Assembly: GCA_015657535.1 (NCBI GenBank)
Contig: JADHZB010001616.1
Coordinates: 184,869-248,868 of the forward strand
Reading direction: 5' to 3'
DNA length: 64,000 bases
Source of the DNA: Nephromyces sp. MM_2019
Lineage: Eukaryota; Apicomplexa; Aconoidasida; Nephromycida
The position numbers were made by a program, and so were the translations under genes. Positions 39,561 to 52,591 of the stretch are shown here, piece after piece. The notes beneath the pieces are model-generated. The model was not told where the DNA came from and made no database searches. It worked only from the letters and a program-made list of their open reading frames with translations. Every line of letters starts with the position of its first letter. The stretch's first letter is position 1.

Positions 39561-41244
39561 GTTATTCCTGCAGTCAGATTACTCGTCAGGACACGTATAG
39601 CATTAGATCTCGTTACTGCCTACATCATTGACAGTGAATAGCACTTATAAGCTTCACATGCACGACTTTCCAGCACACTTTATCTATAGTTTGAAGTATT
39701 TTTAAAAGATTCTTTATAGTAAAAGCTCCTGCAAGGACTAGACTCACTATAAAAGCTCACCTTACACATAGAGCCTTCACCTTCTATATCTTATCACACT
39801 TTAAGGGAAGGAAGATTGGGATGATCCAGCTTTTTTTTGAAGCATTGAGGAAGGATATAAACTGCTCCTTTTTCAAAAGTAAGCTTCCTTCTGAAACACG
39901 CTGTATACAGCAATCAACCTATAATGAAAGATGACTTCATTATAAAAAAAATTCTTTGCGCAATTCGACGTACGCCTAGAGCATCGAAAAAACAAATTTT
40001 TTTATTAGAATTAGCATGTGTTGCAGTACTTAAGAACATTTCTACAACTTCAGAGATTGGAGGCTAGTAGAGAGTTACTTGCATCGCGGCCTTAACTAGC
40101 TTCGAAAATCCCTTCTTAATCAAACATAGTGCATGTACTAGGAAATTATGAAAGGGTAACTTCGCTGGCCAATACGGAGATAGTATATTTCTTAGCCAAG
40201 GAAATACTCGTAGAAATCCAATGATATGTCTAGGATAGGACATAGTAGAGTACAGGTGCGCCTTGATTCGTATATCCAGGATGAGTAATGTAGATTCTGC
40301 AGAAGTGAAGATTTACTTAGAAGGCTCATGCAATAGGACAGAGTACGAAGCACGCATTAAATGCTTCCGCAGGGTCATGACAAGCTTAGGATATTCTGGG
40401 CACATCTAATGTAAAGAGCTAGTAGAGTCATGCGTCGGGCGAAAATAACATTTTTTTAATAAAAATACAGGTAAAGTATAATGATACTTCGGTGAAAGTA
40501 GTTATAAATTTCACTTTAAATACCCGAAAAAAAACAAGTGAAATAATCGAGCGGGGACTCAAATATGAAATGAGAGAGTGAGCTCTAAGGAAAGCGTAGT
40601 AGGTTTGGGATTCCTTAATATAAAAACCATTAAACTACTTTCCGTCAAAATGAAACATAAAATTTTGATTGGAAGCAACAGTATCAATGGTATACAAATT
40701 ATAAGGTTTTACTATATGCACTTATAAAATTTATGCTTATTTTTGTACAAGATAAAAATTTAAGCGAACTTGAAGCTCTGTACATAACTTTTAAGGCTAG
40801 AAAACCGGCATTCAAAGAAACAGCCATGCTAAATCTATAGCCATATTCTCCTTTGTACATCATCCAAATATAGCATTAAATTTCTGCAATTGATAATTGA
40901 AGGTTTTTACCAGTTGAGGCACGTTTCATTTATGTTTTATTTCCTTTTATGCCGCGTTTACTGAAAAAGAACTTAGGCTTGAAACTTTCTTATGCTTAAT
41001 TAGGAGCCTACTGATTCTGCAGAAGGTAGAGAATACCTTGCAAGTATATTGGGTTACTTAAAATTATATAGCTACAGGAGTAAAATACCTGTCGGGATAC
41101 CGGCCGTTACATATAAATATGCCTAAAGCTTTATTAGATAAAATTTTACTAGCAATTTATTTAATTATATGAAGGCATTGTTTGAGAAACTTTTTTTCTT
41201 CGAATAGAGGGTAGATTTTGTTGCTTATAATGACTATCTCTATA

Positions 41245-41590
41245 TTACACGCTGTAAGGTTCTATCGGATGCAAAACCACGGTGACTAGCATAATGGCAA
41301 CTTGAATAAAATAGACTGGCACATATGAACTGGCTGCCTTCATACCTGCGCTGAACATCGAATTTTTCGCCGCAATGAAGAATTTTTTGCTGAGCGCTCT
41401 TTCTGCTAGTGTGATATTTTTTTTGCGAAATTTATGCACCCGCAGTCTGCTTCAGAAAATACAGATCTAGGTTAATCAAGCGTGCACAAGCTTAAGTGAG
41501 CGTACCTCAAATATCACATAAACAATGAATACAAAGCAGATGTCACCAGGGCTCTAGCTTTTTTCTTACTAAAATGATAAAGTTTTGCAA
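41245..41590 (-). CDS. Small membrane-protein exons, unidentified (partial)
   Basis: The terminal exon, from about 41450 to the TAA at 41247-41245, encodes a basic segment followed by one membrane helix (around YVPVYFIQVAIMLVTVVLH) and a short tail. A preceding exon near 41569-41519 fits in phase 2. Its AG follows a T-rich tract, and it supplies another basic helix. A still smaller exon near 41610 may precede it. The Lys/Arg-rich amphipathic helix followed by a C-terminal membrane span recalls small ER-shaping proteins, but I cannot name a family. The start was not found. The gene would run back-to-back with the ApiAP2 gene, within 0.4 kb of its start. Confidence 0.4.
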
Positions 41591-41952
41591 GCCTCACACC
41601 TTTCGGGCTCAGCTACATACAAAAATAAGGTTTAATTCTTGGCTGGCAAACTTCAAAATTTGAATGCATCTTATTGGTTGGACAACCATCACATGAGAGT
41701 CATTGCATTATTTGAAGATCGCCTAGAGCTTCATGCATCCTATTAGCGTCCTAGGAACTATTCCAAAGTCTCGAATAACAGCAATTTAACCAGTTTGTCA
41801 TCAAGACTTCTTTGTGGCTCAGCTGTCAATCAGAATCCTTGCAAAAATAGTAATGTCTAACTTTCACAGCTTTGCATAGATAAAATAAATTTTTTTTGAA
41901 TTCATCTTAAACCTTAATTAACCAGCGCTACATCGGCACTTAATGAAAAGAA

Positions 41953-44900
41953 ATGGCGTTCGCCCAAAGGTGTGACGAAGATTCAGGTGCTACAGCGGAG
42001 TTGGGAGGCGCAAAAAGACCTCAGCTGGAAGCATGGAAAATAAAAAACTATATTGATAGGGTGAATCCATGCAGCTTCTCGTTGAAGCCTGAAGAAATAA
42101 AACTTGATCATGTGAGAAGTGATGCATCTGAGGTTGATCAAGGAAAATGCTTTCTTTCTCTACTTTCGGCTTTCAATCCCAAGTTAGCCTGGTGCCCTGA
42201 CTCTGGATTTGGAACTAAGGAGGAAGGCGTGGATGCTACCCAAAAAACAAATACTTTTGCGGTACAAGATACTGAAGATATTCCTTTAGCTAGAGCAGAT
42301 AAGTTGAACCTAAGTAAGGTAACATATTGCGGTGATGATGCAAAGCGTATGTACTTTCCAGAATTGGTCCATATAAGCAGAGAAAATGGAATGGATACTC
42401 CAGATACCACGTGGAGCGACTTAAGCGGGAGCGCCTCACTGGCTCCAAGTATTCACGCTAGCCTGGAAAATATATCAGTTAATAATGAAGGGGTGAAGGC
42501 ATTGTCCTCCTTGCCAAGCGCATCAGAAAAGTTGGATTTAGCCCTAAATCCTATCGGCAGTGACTGTGACACATCTAATGAAGTTATGGTACAAATGCAG
42601 GAGGGCATTGAAGTTCCAAAACTGGATAAGCCCTGGCCGAAGAAATTTGGGACGACTAAACGGTTGGAGTCACAGTTACAAGAACCACGAAATGACTTAG
42701 ATTCGATCATGAATTCGATTTCTGAGCTCATGCAGGCGGACAAAAACCGTAAGAAAAATGTGGATGGATTCGACAGGTACATTAAGGAAAATATAGAGCA
42801 TAGCAGGAAAGCTTGTTACTTATCGAATTTTCCAGAAGCTTCAGAGGTTACAGCATCGTTAGAAACGGTACCAGGAAGTGAGGATACGAGAGCTGATGCA
42901 GATTACGAAAAGGAAACGGATATCAATGTCCTCTCTATTAATGCTCTAGATAAGAGATGTCCATTAGGAAAGTCCCGAAGTGCTTCTACATTGCATAGCT
43001 CCACTCATAAGGAAACTAATGACGATCTTATGACATATGAAAAGAATAATGATGTTCTCTCAGCTGGTAGAAAAGGCCCTTTAAAAAGGCGGGTTTCCAA
43101 GTCCTTACCTCAGCCCTCTAATAAACTAGATGCGGTAAGTAACGATACTTTAGAGGCTAACCCCATGGGAGGGCTGCACTCTAATGGCGATATATTGTCT
43201 GAAAATTCCATTAACAAAAATCTCAATAAAAAACGTACGCCGGAAGTTCTTGACGGATCCAGCCTCATTGACAAGGAGGTACCCGCATTGGATGGCATTA
43301 GAAAATCTAAGCGTCCTAAATCATCAAAAGAAAGCAAAACACCGATTTTAACTTTTGCTGGGCATGAAGGTATCTCTGACACACAATGTGATGAAGAAGA
43401 AAGGCGTTTATTGATAAATTTGGAAAATTTACGAGCTAAGATGGGTGATCAGAATGACCTAACTGCATATAAACGAGAACGGGCTAGAGTGGCAGAAATC
43501 TTTGTCGAAAAAGCGAAGTTATACCCTCCGGTTTCTGGGGTGTACTTTGATAAATACCAGGTATCTATTGTTTCTTGTAGGCCTTTTCATTGAAACATTA
43601 TAAGGCCGCGGAAAATTGATGAGCTTTTTAAAGTTAGGCTGCAAATGCGGTGAAATTCATGGCGTCTTTAAATTTGTTTGATTTTACTTTAAAGTCATCC
43701 GGTCTTTTTTCAGCAACGCTGGAGCGTAAATTGGAATGAAAGTGGGCGCAGGATTGCCAGATATTTTCCAGTTAGATTATATGGGTTTCAAGCGGCCAGA
43801 AACTTTGCTATTGAATGCCGAGGAAAACAAAATTCCACGAAGCACATTGGAAGCCCTTCAGAACAGGAGAACCCAAATATTGTTAGTAATTGGCTCCCTT
43901 TGGATGAAGCTATCAAATTTATAATTTTTCTAAATATGAGCATACGAAGCTTCTATATTTGCAGCTATATGTACCATTTGCTGTTAAGCACTCCCCACCA
44001 CTGGAAATCAAATTAGAAATTTTTTTTCAGTATTTTCTTCATTGTACTGACTCCAGAAACTATGATGAGATATAATCCTTTTTTTTTCTGCAGTGATGTT
44101 TTTTAAGATGTTTAAGAAGAAATATTTCTTTCGTCTTAAAAGTCTGGTTCCAAATCTGCTTTTGCTAGGTTTTAGTGAGATGTCAATTGAATGCTCTTGT
44201 GTTTAAAGTTTTAATGCTCTGCTTAGCTTATGAGGGCTGAAGCCCTGCCGCTTTAAGTTTGGACTCAGAATTCCTACAAAGGAAGTGAAATTATATTTGG
44301 CGTGGAAAAATATATCTTATATTTAATTTGTGGGCTTTCACCCAAATAGAGATTTTTTAAAGGCGCTATCATCAAAAGAGTTTTGTGAAAATTGAGATAT
44401 ATATGTTGTACACAAGTTTCTTGTGATTAATATCTAAGTTAAGGTTGTTTTTTATTAGATTTTCTAGTTAAAGTACTAAGGTTTTCTAGTGTATGTATAT
44501 CTGACTTTTGAAATTGCTTGAAAATATGAAAATGCGTTGCTTTTTAATCAGGAAATTGTAGAAGGATCGCAAAAGGAGATGAGCATACGGGGTAAAAAAA
44601 TGAATGGAAAGCCACGTAAGACCAAAGAAAAGATAGTAATTGCTGATCAAGCTAAAAGAAATAATGCCGACTATAACAAAAGTAATATTTCAGCGGATAA
44701 GCAAGATATAAATATCATAGGAACACTGATTGATCCTACCAGTAGCGCTAATAAAATAGAAGTTTTAGGCCTGGAGGTTCCCAGCAAAAAAATAACTGAA
44801 GATGCTGCCGCTGCTAGTTCAAAATTCCCGGTGAAGAAGGTTGCCTTTGGTTCAGTTAATCTTTTAGAATCAATATCTAATGAAAAGGCCAATTTACTTT

Positions 44901-47184
44901 CAAAGAAGCATGTACCTACATCTAAAAAAAATGATTCTGCTGAAAATGTTTCAAAGCTTAGCCGAGCGGATTTTAAAAATGATTTAAAAACTGGTGCTAA
45001 CCAGAAGCAGCAAATGCTGACTAAATCAAATAGCAAAGAAACTGTAAGGCCGGAAAGAAAAGCGACGAGGAACCAGTTTAAGCATAATTTGCGGTCATTT
45101 AAGGATTCGAAAATGCTTATATCAAAATCGGTTAAATTTTGAATTCTTTTATTTCTCGATGCTTTATCGCGTAAAATTTAACCATCTCTTGACCATGCTA
45201 TCTTTTTGTAAAGGGATTTTTATTTGATGAGATTTCTGACATATTTATTGAAAGATTTTTGCTCTTTGTTCTCTGCTATCCAATTTGCTTGTGAAGCTTT
45301 GAAAATTTCAAGCTTATTTTATGACTTTGAAAAATAGCTTTTGCATAGAAATTAATTGGCTTTGAAAATCTCTTTTTTAATAAACTCCGCGTGCGGATTA
45401 TGCTTCATAGCTGCTTTTTAATATAACAGTCCAATTGCCACACTTAATCTGAGATATACTGACTTCCGACAAACTAAATTTTTTCCTCTTTTTTTTAAAG
45501 TGAAAAATCCTCATTGTTTTGGTTCTCTTGCTTTTTTGTAATAAAGCAGTTCATTTTCATCTTAGAGGGTTCTAATTATTTACATTCTTTTTGTTTTTGC
45601 CAATGCATCACTTGCGTGTTATGATTTTAACTGCATATTGTTTTGAAGCTTTTTAAAGTATATCGAAATAATTTTGTAAACTATTCTGAGATTTGAAATT
45701 CTTCATCTTTTTTTATGATGAATATTTTTACCGTGTCATAGTGGTTTTCCACCTTATTTTCCAAAGCTTTTTTATACTATATTCACAGGAATCTAGACAA
45801 TACCTGCAACAGCTTAAAAATATGCCTCATATTCCGGGAGTTTGGTTCGATAAGGTACAATATCGATGGGCCTGTAACTATATTGATAAGAACAGAAGGC
45901 GAGCAAAGTACTTTCCCGTCAAGGATTACGGGTTTTCAAAAGGCAGAAAACTTGCAATTAGTACTAGAAATAACTTTTTGAGCAAGAGAAAGAATGCACC
46001 GGCTGACAATTTAAAATCGTTTCCTGAAGAGACGCTTTTGCCTAGCATGGTATGGGAGTTATTAAGATTTTTAAATACTACTGATTGAGCTCTTGTAATT
46101 TGGTCTGCATAATTTTAGGAGATTAGCAGCTCTTTAATTATGAGGGAATAGACCAGTTCTTAGCACGATAAAGTGGTTAGGCGAAGGTTTCTTACTTTTT
46201 CCTCATGGCCTTGAAATTTTCATGGCTTTGTGATGCTTGCAATGGACTAAAGTAGCCATTTCTCATTATTTCTTGGTTTGCTATTATATTCGTTTTGCAA
46301 AATAGGCTGCTAAGAAAATCTGGAAAAAAAAGTCTTAAGCAGTTTGTCTTTTATCTCGATTTTTTCCCTTTTTGAACTTTGAGAGCTTCAATACTAGGTA
46401 ACGGTAGCTAGATATGTATATATGTAGCTTTATGTTCATTACTAAAGTAAAAGATGTAAATGTAATTTTTTTGCTGGTCTTTAAGCTCGTTTTAAATTGT
46501 TTCAAAGTTATGGTTATAAAGTTGGTTTCTACGCATAATCAGGTGAAGGTGCTGCTGTTTATGCTTAAAATACATTTCAAAGTGGCTACACTCTATTGGG
46601 GCGCATAAGTGTTTTTTCCCGAAAAGAGTTATTTCATTCGCAGCAAAATTGGGATAATTTTAGAATTATATGTTTTTCTATAATTTACTAAATGCGATGA
46701 ACTTATTTATTTAAGGTTTCTTGTTTGTTTTTGGCAGAATATATCACCTCCCAGTATCCCAGAAGCTGACTATAAAGGAAAAAAAGGCTGCAAAGGTGAC
46801 TACCTTGACCGATATTTTTCTATTTCGGATTCCCCAGTAGCCTCTCTAGGAATAGGAACACTATCTACAACGGCCTGTCATCAACTTCTACTTGTACAAA
46901 AAGAAGCAACCTTGTGCCTGCTTCGCGATATCCGAAATACATGCTTATTGAATCTCCAATCAATTTTAGGTTCTAATTTTTCAAAAAATTATATTTCAAT
47001 TCGGAATCAGCTTAAGAAAGTAGAGAAAACTTTACATTTTCATGAAATATTCCCATATCTTCGAATATTTGGTGAGTGTATAGAAGAGCGGAAGATGCCA
47101 AGCGATATGCCTATTGAGCAACAGCGAAAGCTGGTTAACAACATAGCTGAGTTTGAAGAGGCAGCAACTCTTTTCAGTAAATAA
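41953..47184 (+). CDS. ApiAP2 transcription factor with two AP2 domains and ACDC domain
   Basis: Predicted 1020-residue nuclear DNA-binding protein from exons 41953-43560, 43714-43881, 44552-45130, 45789-46049 and 46738-47184, all phase 0. Residues 1-520 are polar and low-complexity. The first AP2 domain (about 527-576) has GVYFDKYQ, QRWSVNW and ARYFPV, and is split by an intron exactly between the two Gln codons of DKYQ-QRW. The second AP2 domain (about 801-850) has GVWFDKVQ, YRWACNY and KYFPVKDYGF. Residues of about 920-1015 match the ACDC domain, with an LRDIRNTCL core and a helical Ile/Leu-rich tail. A Lys/Ser-rich spacer joins the two AP2 domains. Such factors control stage-specific transcription in apicomplexans. 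The end of exon 3 is the least certain border: a GTTAAA donor at 45131 is used here, with a GTAAGG alternative about 90 nt earlier. Confidence 0.92.
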
Positions 47185-48773
47185 GAGCTCCGCCGAATTT
47201 CTTAGGAGCACTATATCTCAAAAGCTTGATACGTCGTATTCTGGATAGGATGCCAAGCAGCCCTACCTGCAAAAAAGTGACATCTTAAAGTTTGGCAACT
47301 GCAGTAAACCTGAAATATAATTTTTTTTCGTGAGAACATGGAAGTAATGAATTCTTGCGAAAATTTCTGCTTAGGTTGTTTCCCAGAAAATGTTTTTTGC
47401 GCATATTAACTTATTAGCGGGCATAATAATTTTTTGATACTTGCAGCATTATGCTTACTTCTAAGTTGCATTTATTCTTTGGAAGCTTCGATTTGCCGCT
47501 TAAATTTTTTTATACATATGAAATATACTTCATTACTTTTTGATTCACGATTAAAAAATAATACTCTAAAGGAAATTAGTCCCGTTAATCACTGTGTTAC
47601 GAGCCTTATAATAACCTTGTGTCAGAGGGCTCTTGAATATCTAAGTCTTAGCATGCCTTAGAATTATTTTTGGCAATAGTGTTAGAGCGCATTTTTAAGG
47701 GCACTGCATTAAAAGCATCACTTTTTTATACAGTACGCATGATTGATATCGAAGTTCAGTCCGAAATGGCTTGATCTCGCATCAGAAATTGCCAAGACAG
47801 AAAAAGAATACTATTGTGTAGGAAAAACATTCCCCGTAAGCAGTAGATAATTTCCTTCTGTGTTGCAAGCGGAATTGTGATTTTAGTGTGTACTGATGTT
47901 ATATTTTCAATTTTTTTTGCAACCCTGCTTATTATCATGGCATAAGCAGGTGGATACCAAAAAGGGTTATTTGTAGTATGTGGGTAAATTTCCGCGCTGA
48001 ATTTAAGTTTGTAACTATAATTTACTGACTCGTTTGATCCAATGATTTTCTGTATTAGTACCTCCAATTTTTTCCTGTTGTGTTGAATGCATTCTCTATT
48101 AGCTGCTATTGTGATTATCTACATTATTTTTAGCTGAAATTATTTTCTGTACATGAATTCAGTGAATACTCCGTTTTACGCTATTTGGGTTATAATTTAA
48201 TGTCTGCTTATTTTTGCGAGCTAGACTTAAACCTCGTAATTGCATCATCTACTGGTCTCATTTAGCAATTTTGCTTCACAGAGTAGGCTGTTTTTATTAA
48301 CTTGTCCTTGCATTGGTGAACTAAATAGAGTGAACTACGCCTTGCATGAAGGAAATTGCTGGGGCTAAAAAGGCTTAAAATGAATATTATCAGGAATTTT
48401 TATCTGCATTATGGCAAAATTGCTATCTCTAGAATTTAGTATGAATAAGGGGCATTGTAAATTCTTGGGTTTATTTAAGCTATTTACCTCAATTTCATGA
48501 AGAATTAAAAAAACTTCGCGCGAAACTGAGCAGCGACCATATGATATTGCGCCATGATTTCAGCATTAATACCTCATGCCGCCGAAAATTTTTCACTGTA
48601 CCAACCTACTGGGGAAAATAGTCTTTCTTAAAGAAGAATACAAATCACGATCGCATATCATCTTGAATGCTAAGACAAAGTCTAACTAGTTTTAAGTCCT
48701 TTCTGTGGCTGAGGTAGTTTTAAACCGGCCTCGAGCATGCTCTTAAGATAATAAATTGCTGGTGGCTAAAATC
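47185..48773 (-). other. 3' flank of ApiAP2 gene with one minus-strand exon candidate
   Basis: The T-rich 3' flank of the ApiAP2 gene occupies the first part. At about 48092-47756 on the minus strand an open segment of about 112 codons runs from an AG acceptor to a TGA stop. It reads as a mixed alpha/beta sequence containing FWYPPAYAMIISR and ends in a hydrophobic helix. It is longer than chance frames in this DNA usually are and may be a last exon. Upstream exons were not linked and no family is recognised. Confidence 0.35.
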
Positions 48774-49560
48774 CTGCCCAAGATGGATTTTTCAATCCAT
48801 TGCAGTGCAGCTTCTACAGCTTTAGGTGGTGAAATAAAGTTAGCGTAACTTCGGGATAAACTAGGATACAGATTTGCTTGCAGTAGGAATCAGATGATTT
48901 TATCACAAACTATACGCGAACCCTGGGCGGTTGTATTTTCACCTTAGGCGGCATGAAGGGGTTGCTGCACGAGATTATAGCTTACTGAAGAAATATCTTT
49001 CATTTTACTTAGGAGCTTTATCCGCAAAATACTTGTTATAAAACTCTGGAGAAGTATTCTCGTGAAAAGCAGCCATCTTTCCATTTGTGAAAACTATGAA
49101 GGCCAGACTTGTCACTTCGCAGATAATTTCAGATGCCCTAATGAAACGTCTTTTAGTTTACCGTAGGCTCAATTTGAAAACGAATAGCTGTGTGCCACTA
49201 CGATTTAATGTGTCCATTTGAACCTATATTTTTGGGCTTTTAATGGGGAAAGAGTAAGTTGCCATTGATTTTTTTGTCTGCTGCGATGCGGTGCATCCAC
49301 AGAAAACGAAGAAGTTTAGGTCATGGATGAACAAGCAAAACAGGCCATTTTGAGCCTCTGCTTTGAGTGCTTACAAAAAGAAAAACATTTTTTGGTATTT
49401 TAGTGATTATACCAATGTTCGTTTTCCGCTACTGAGACCTGAAGAAATAGCAGAAAATGCTTCAACAAGCTCACTGATTGTTGCTCCCTGCATGAAGTTA
49501 GAGTCCTTTGCTTCATATGTTGCTATCCACCAGTAATGGGTCACAACATAAGAGAAGTAA
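48774..49560 (-). CDS. Unidentified multi-exon gene, C-terminal part (partial model)
   Basis: Minus-strand exon candidates are 49560-49439 (40 codons, strong TTTCCCCAG acceptor, phase 2 in and phase 1 out), about 49357 downward (phase 1 in, a hydrophobic strand with FCLFIHDLNFFVF), about 49144-49013 (44 codons, phase 2 out, with EIICEVTSLAFIVF) and about 48850-48774 (with an AVEAALQWIEKS helix, ending in TAA). The last two join in phase 2. The second and third do not join cleanly, so one border or exon is wrong. The sequences look like a folded alpha/beta protein, but I do not recognise it. Confidence 0.35.
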
Positions 49561-52090
49561 CTGGGGAAATTCAGTACTTCTATGATACAGATATGGCAGA
49601 AAAATACCAGCGCAATAGAAATTATTAGAATAACTGGTCATTCGTACTTAATAAACTTTAAACGGGTTCATAAGCAATTTTTTTTATGGCAAGATACTCA
49701 GCATATTTGTATTAAAACTCCTCTGTTGATCAAACTGCTTCCAATGATAGGCTGAAGTAATTGTAAAGCAGTTACAGCAAATAAAGTAACCGCAAGCCTT
49801 CAATAGAAAAGCTTTTGTGAGCTTGCTGAACAATTGCACTGCAGCGATAACATTGCCTCAGCTAATTAATGGTTAATCACAGCTGATAGGAACCCAAAAA
49901 CGCGCGACTCTCTTCAGCATATAATAGAAAAGTATTATTTTCCCAGCGATGGATTATGGCTGCTGAGAAACGCACCGCTTGAAAAAAAATTTCTTGAAAA
50001 ATTGTAAACTTGAAAATTTCGGAAAAATTCTTCAGCTTATACAAGTAACAACGAATAGGAAAGAAGAAAATTCCAGAATTAAAAAATTTGATTAATATCG
50101 GAAATAGCTCTATCTGGCATAAAATAAAAAAGCGAAATAGATGCTTTTAACAGTTAAAAAATTTCAAACATGAATTGCAAGATGGACAACTAATATTTTT
50201 ATTTGCTGCTAAACAAATGCCACGGTAACATTAGGAATAATTCTTGATAAAAGTTGAGCCGACTGGCTAACAGGGTAAAAAAAGAATACATTCCTGATTT
50301 CTAGAAGCCTAAAGGGTATTATGAGTTTAAAAAAACTTAAAAGGCTCCTTTTCATTTTGAAAGTAGTGTATTAAACTACACTGCATCAACCTTTTGAACT
50401 TCAACTGATATGGTAGTAACAAAATGTCTGGAATTCCCAAGCATATCCGTAGAAAAAGGGTACGAAAGTAACAAAGAAACTCATGGCGCAAATTCGCCGA
50501 TCCCCTCAAGATTCTTAGCCAAAAAAAAACTACCAAAGTTGTGTTTGCTGCTAGTTTAACGATGAATGCTTTCAGAAAAAAAGATAGAAAGAAGAGTTCC
50601 ATAGCGCGTCCTTACTGTGCAACATTTTCTACTGATATGCCGGTAAGTTTGCGGACCAGAGTAGCAGTTTTTCAAGCTTGATTTGCTTACAGGCAGCCGA
50701 AAATGGAATTTGTTTACCACAAGCAGCATATAATCTTGATTACACCCAGTTGCTCCATTCAAATTGCCGTCAACGATAATCTATGTATGTGTGCTCCATG
50801 TTCAGCGAAAAGAGATAAAATTATACATGGCAGATTCCCTACAACAACCCATTTTAAATATGAAAACATGTATAATTAGCACCCTGGAGTTTTTCATCCT
50901 AGATGTAGCATTGAAGCTAGACATGAGTAACTACAATAGTTTCAAAGTCCTGATGGCACTAGAAATAGCAAAGACATATCAGGTCTGAACAAAGGCATAC
51001 TTCCATAAAAAGGGGTCTCCTATAGTAGTTTCCATGCAATAGAGTCATGGCATACACAGAGCCTTATATCCAAATATTTTTGAAGGTAAGTAAGGGGTTT
51101 CAACTGGGGGCAGTGGAGTTTTCTTCTTCAAGGTCACTGGCATAAATTGCATGTGTTACTGGTATGGGTACCTACTCCTTTTATTTCTTTATTGAGCAGC
51201 GTGCAAGCCATGCCGTACTTTTAGCTCATACAAGCGTAAAAAGCCTGAGCTTCTTCCTATTTTTTTGGTGAAACAAAACAACCTGCAGCTAAATGGAGTT
51301 AGCAACCCTTGGTACCATGAAAATTTTTTTGGACGAGAAATACCATGTAATGTTATTCGTGATGGTGAAACATTTTAGTAGCTTAAAAGCCATACAGCAC
51401 TGCCACAACTTCCAACGGATAAATAATATTCCAACTTCGTTCGAAAAAAGCTCAGGATTCTCGCGCAAGCCAGTACATAAGCATGCAGTCTGCTCATTTT
51501 TTGTGGTTGTAGATACTCTTCGCAGGGTCATATTGCAGAATGTACTGACTCAGATCCGTCGTCACACGTAGCGCGCCGAGAAAACTTAAATATCCCTATT
51601 TGAAGATAGTTCAGCTTGTAGCTGGTAGTACAAAAAAAGATATATCATACTCTGCTCTTCGGCGCTATTGTTGCATAAATAGTAAATAGCTCAGAACTTC
51701 AAGATTCCTTATTTGAAAGCCGGTAGAACAGTGCTTTGAAACACAAGGTTTTCTAAATAACCTACAACAATAAAAAATACGACCCTATTAAAATCCTCAC
51801 TTAGTAGTGAGTACCAGCAGCTTCTCTGTGAATAAAACACGGGGCGTAGGTTGCTCGTCATTAGCCTGTTCATTGATAGCCAATATTACCCTCAAAGAGC
51901 GCGAGGGATACTATTTACGAATTGCTATCGACGAAAAATGCTTCCAGGGGAAAAGAAGCCACCGTAATACTCCCTTTTTATTTTTTAACAAGGTATTACC
52001 TCTGATTGCAATTTGCATAAAACCTAGAAAATGAGATTCCTTTTTCTGAATAGATCTGCTTTAGAACAATCCAGGAGCTTTTCAGATGGG
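49561..52090. other. Region without a confident gene
   Basis: The plus strand is A-rich over 49.9-50.6 kb, which suggests minus-strand introns. Short exon-like segments (for example 50741-50676 and 51531-51309, both minus) were seen, but the second is equally open on the plus strand. Nothing could be joined or recognised. Confidence 0.3.
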
Positions 52091-52591
52091 TTAGCAGTGC
52101 TGCATATACAGACTAAGTGAAGCTGCAACTTCTGTTGCAGCTTCTTCCCCTTCAGAAACCTGTTATCACTCATTTATGTTTTTTGCCTCCAAGTATTTGC
52201 TTATTTGCTGAGGTTTATGGTATCGTTTAAAAAGGATTCCGAGGAGTCTAAGAAGAATATCAAGTGGTAGATGTAACATTTTTAGTAGAGTATTAACATG
52301 TGTACCCCAGATATAACCCTGGGAAATTTTACCGGATAAAGAGCTACAAACGACTCGAAACTCATAACTGACTGAATTTTTTGAGGAATATTTTGAATCT
52401 CTGTAAATTTGACCTGCAAGCATTTTGTGCTGCCGTAGAAGTTCAAGGTTTGAAGTGGTGCCAACCTATTGCACCACTTGGGTTCCCACCAGGATATTTC
52501 ACGATGCGGGGCATTATGGTAAAGTACTCGCGAGGTTGCTGAGTGAAGTATCTACTATTCTTGAAGCAGGGCCATAAAAAGTTGTCATCCT
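52091..52591 (-). CDS. Unidentified gene, last three exons (possibly ATP11-like)
   Basis: Exons 52591-52503 (29 codons), 52413-52333 (27 codons) and 52159-52091 (22 codons plus TAA) join in phase 0 with GT/AG borders, including AATGCTTGCAG and GATAACAG acceptors. The joined C-terminus has aromatic strands (FLWPCF, REYFTIMPRI), a SFESFVALYP strand, then an acidic-to-Ala helix ending SLYMQHC. The order of strands followed by a final Ala-rich helix faintly recalls the C-terminal half of ATP11, the mitochondrial F1-ATPase assembly chaperone, but I would not name it on this alone. Upstream exons, which must end in phase 1, were not found between here and 53.5 kb. Confidence 0.4.
52119..52144. other. 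Perfect 11-bp hairpin with 4-nt loop
   Basis: GAAGCTGCAAC and its exact complement flank a TTCT loop. On the minus strand the same bases code for Glu-Ala-Ala-Thr-Glu-Val-Ala-Ala in the predicted last exon, so the symmetry may be a codon-level accident rather than an RNA element. Confidence 0.7.

Larger units (their letters stand above)
36679..41244. other. Intergenic region between Ca2+-ATPase and ApiAP2 genes
   Basis: A region of about 4.6 kb holding the ATPase promoter and most of the space before the ApiAP2 gene. Most is AT-rich and featureless. Two GC-richer islands, at about 37570-37760 and 39330-39560, share several short blocks in the same order and are listed separately. A GCATGC-type motif (TGCATGC) lies near 37087. 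Open frames inside the islands (37560-37760 and 39319-39552, minus) show no domain. Confidence 0.45.
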
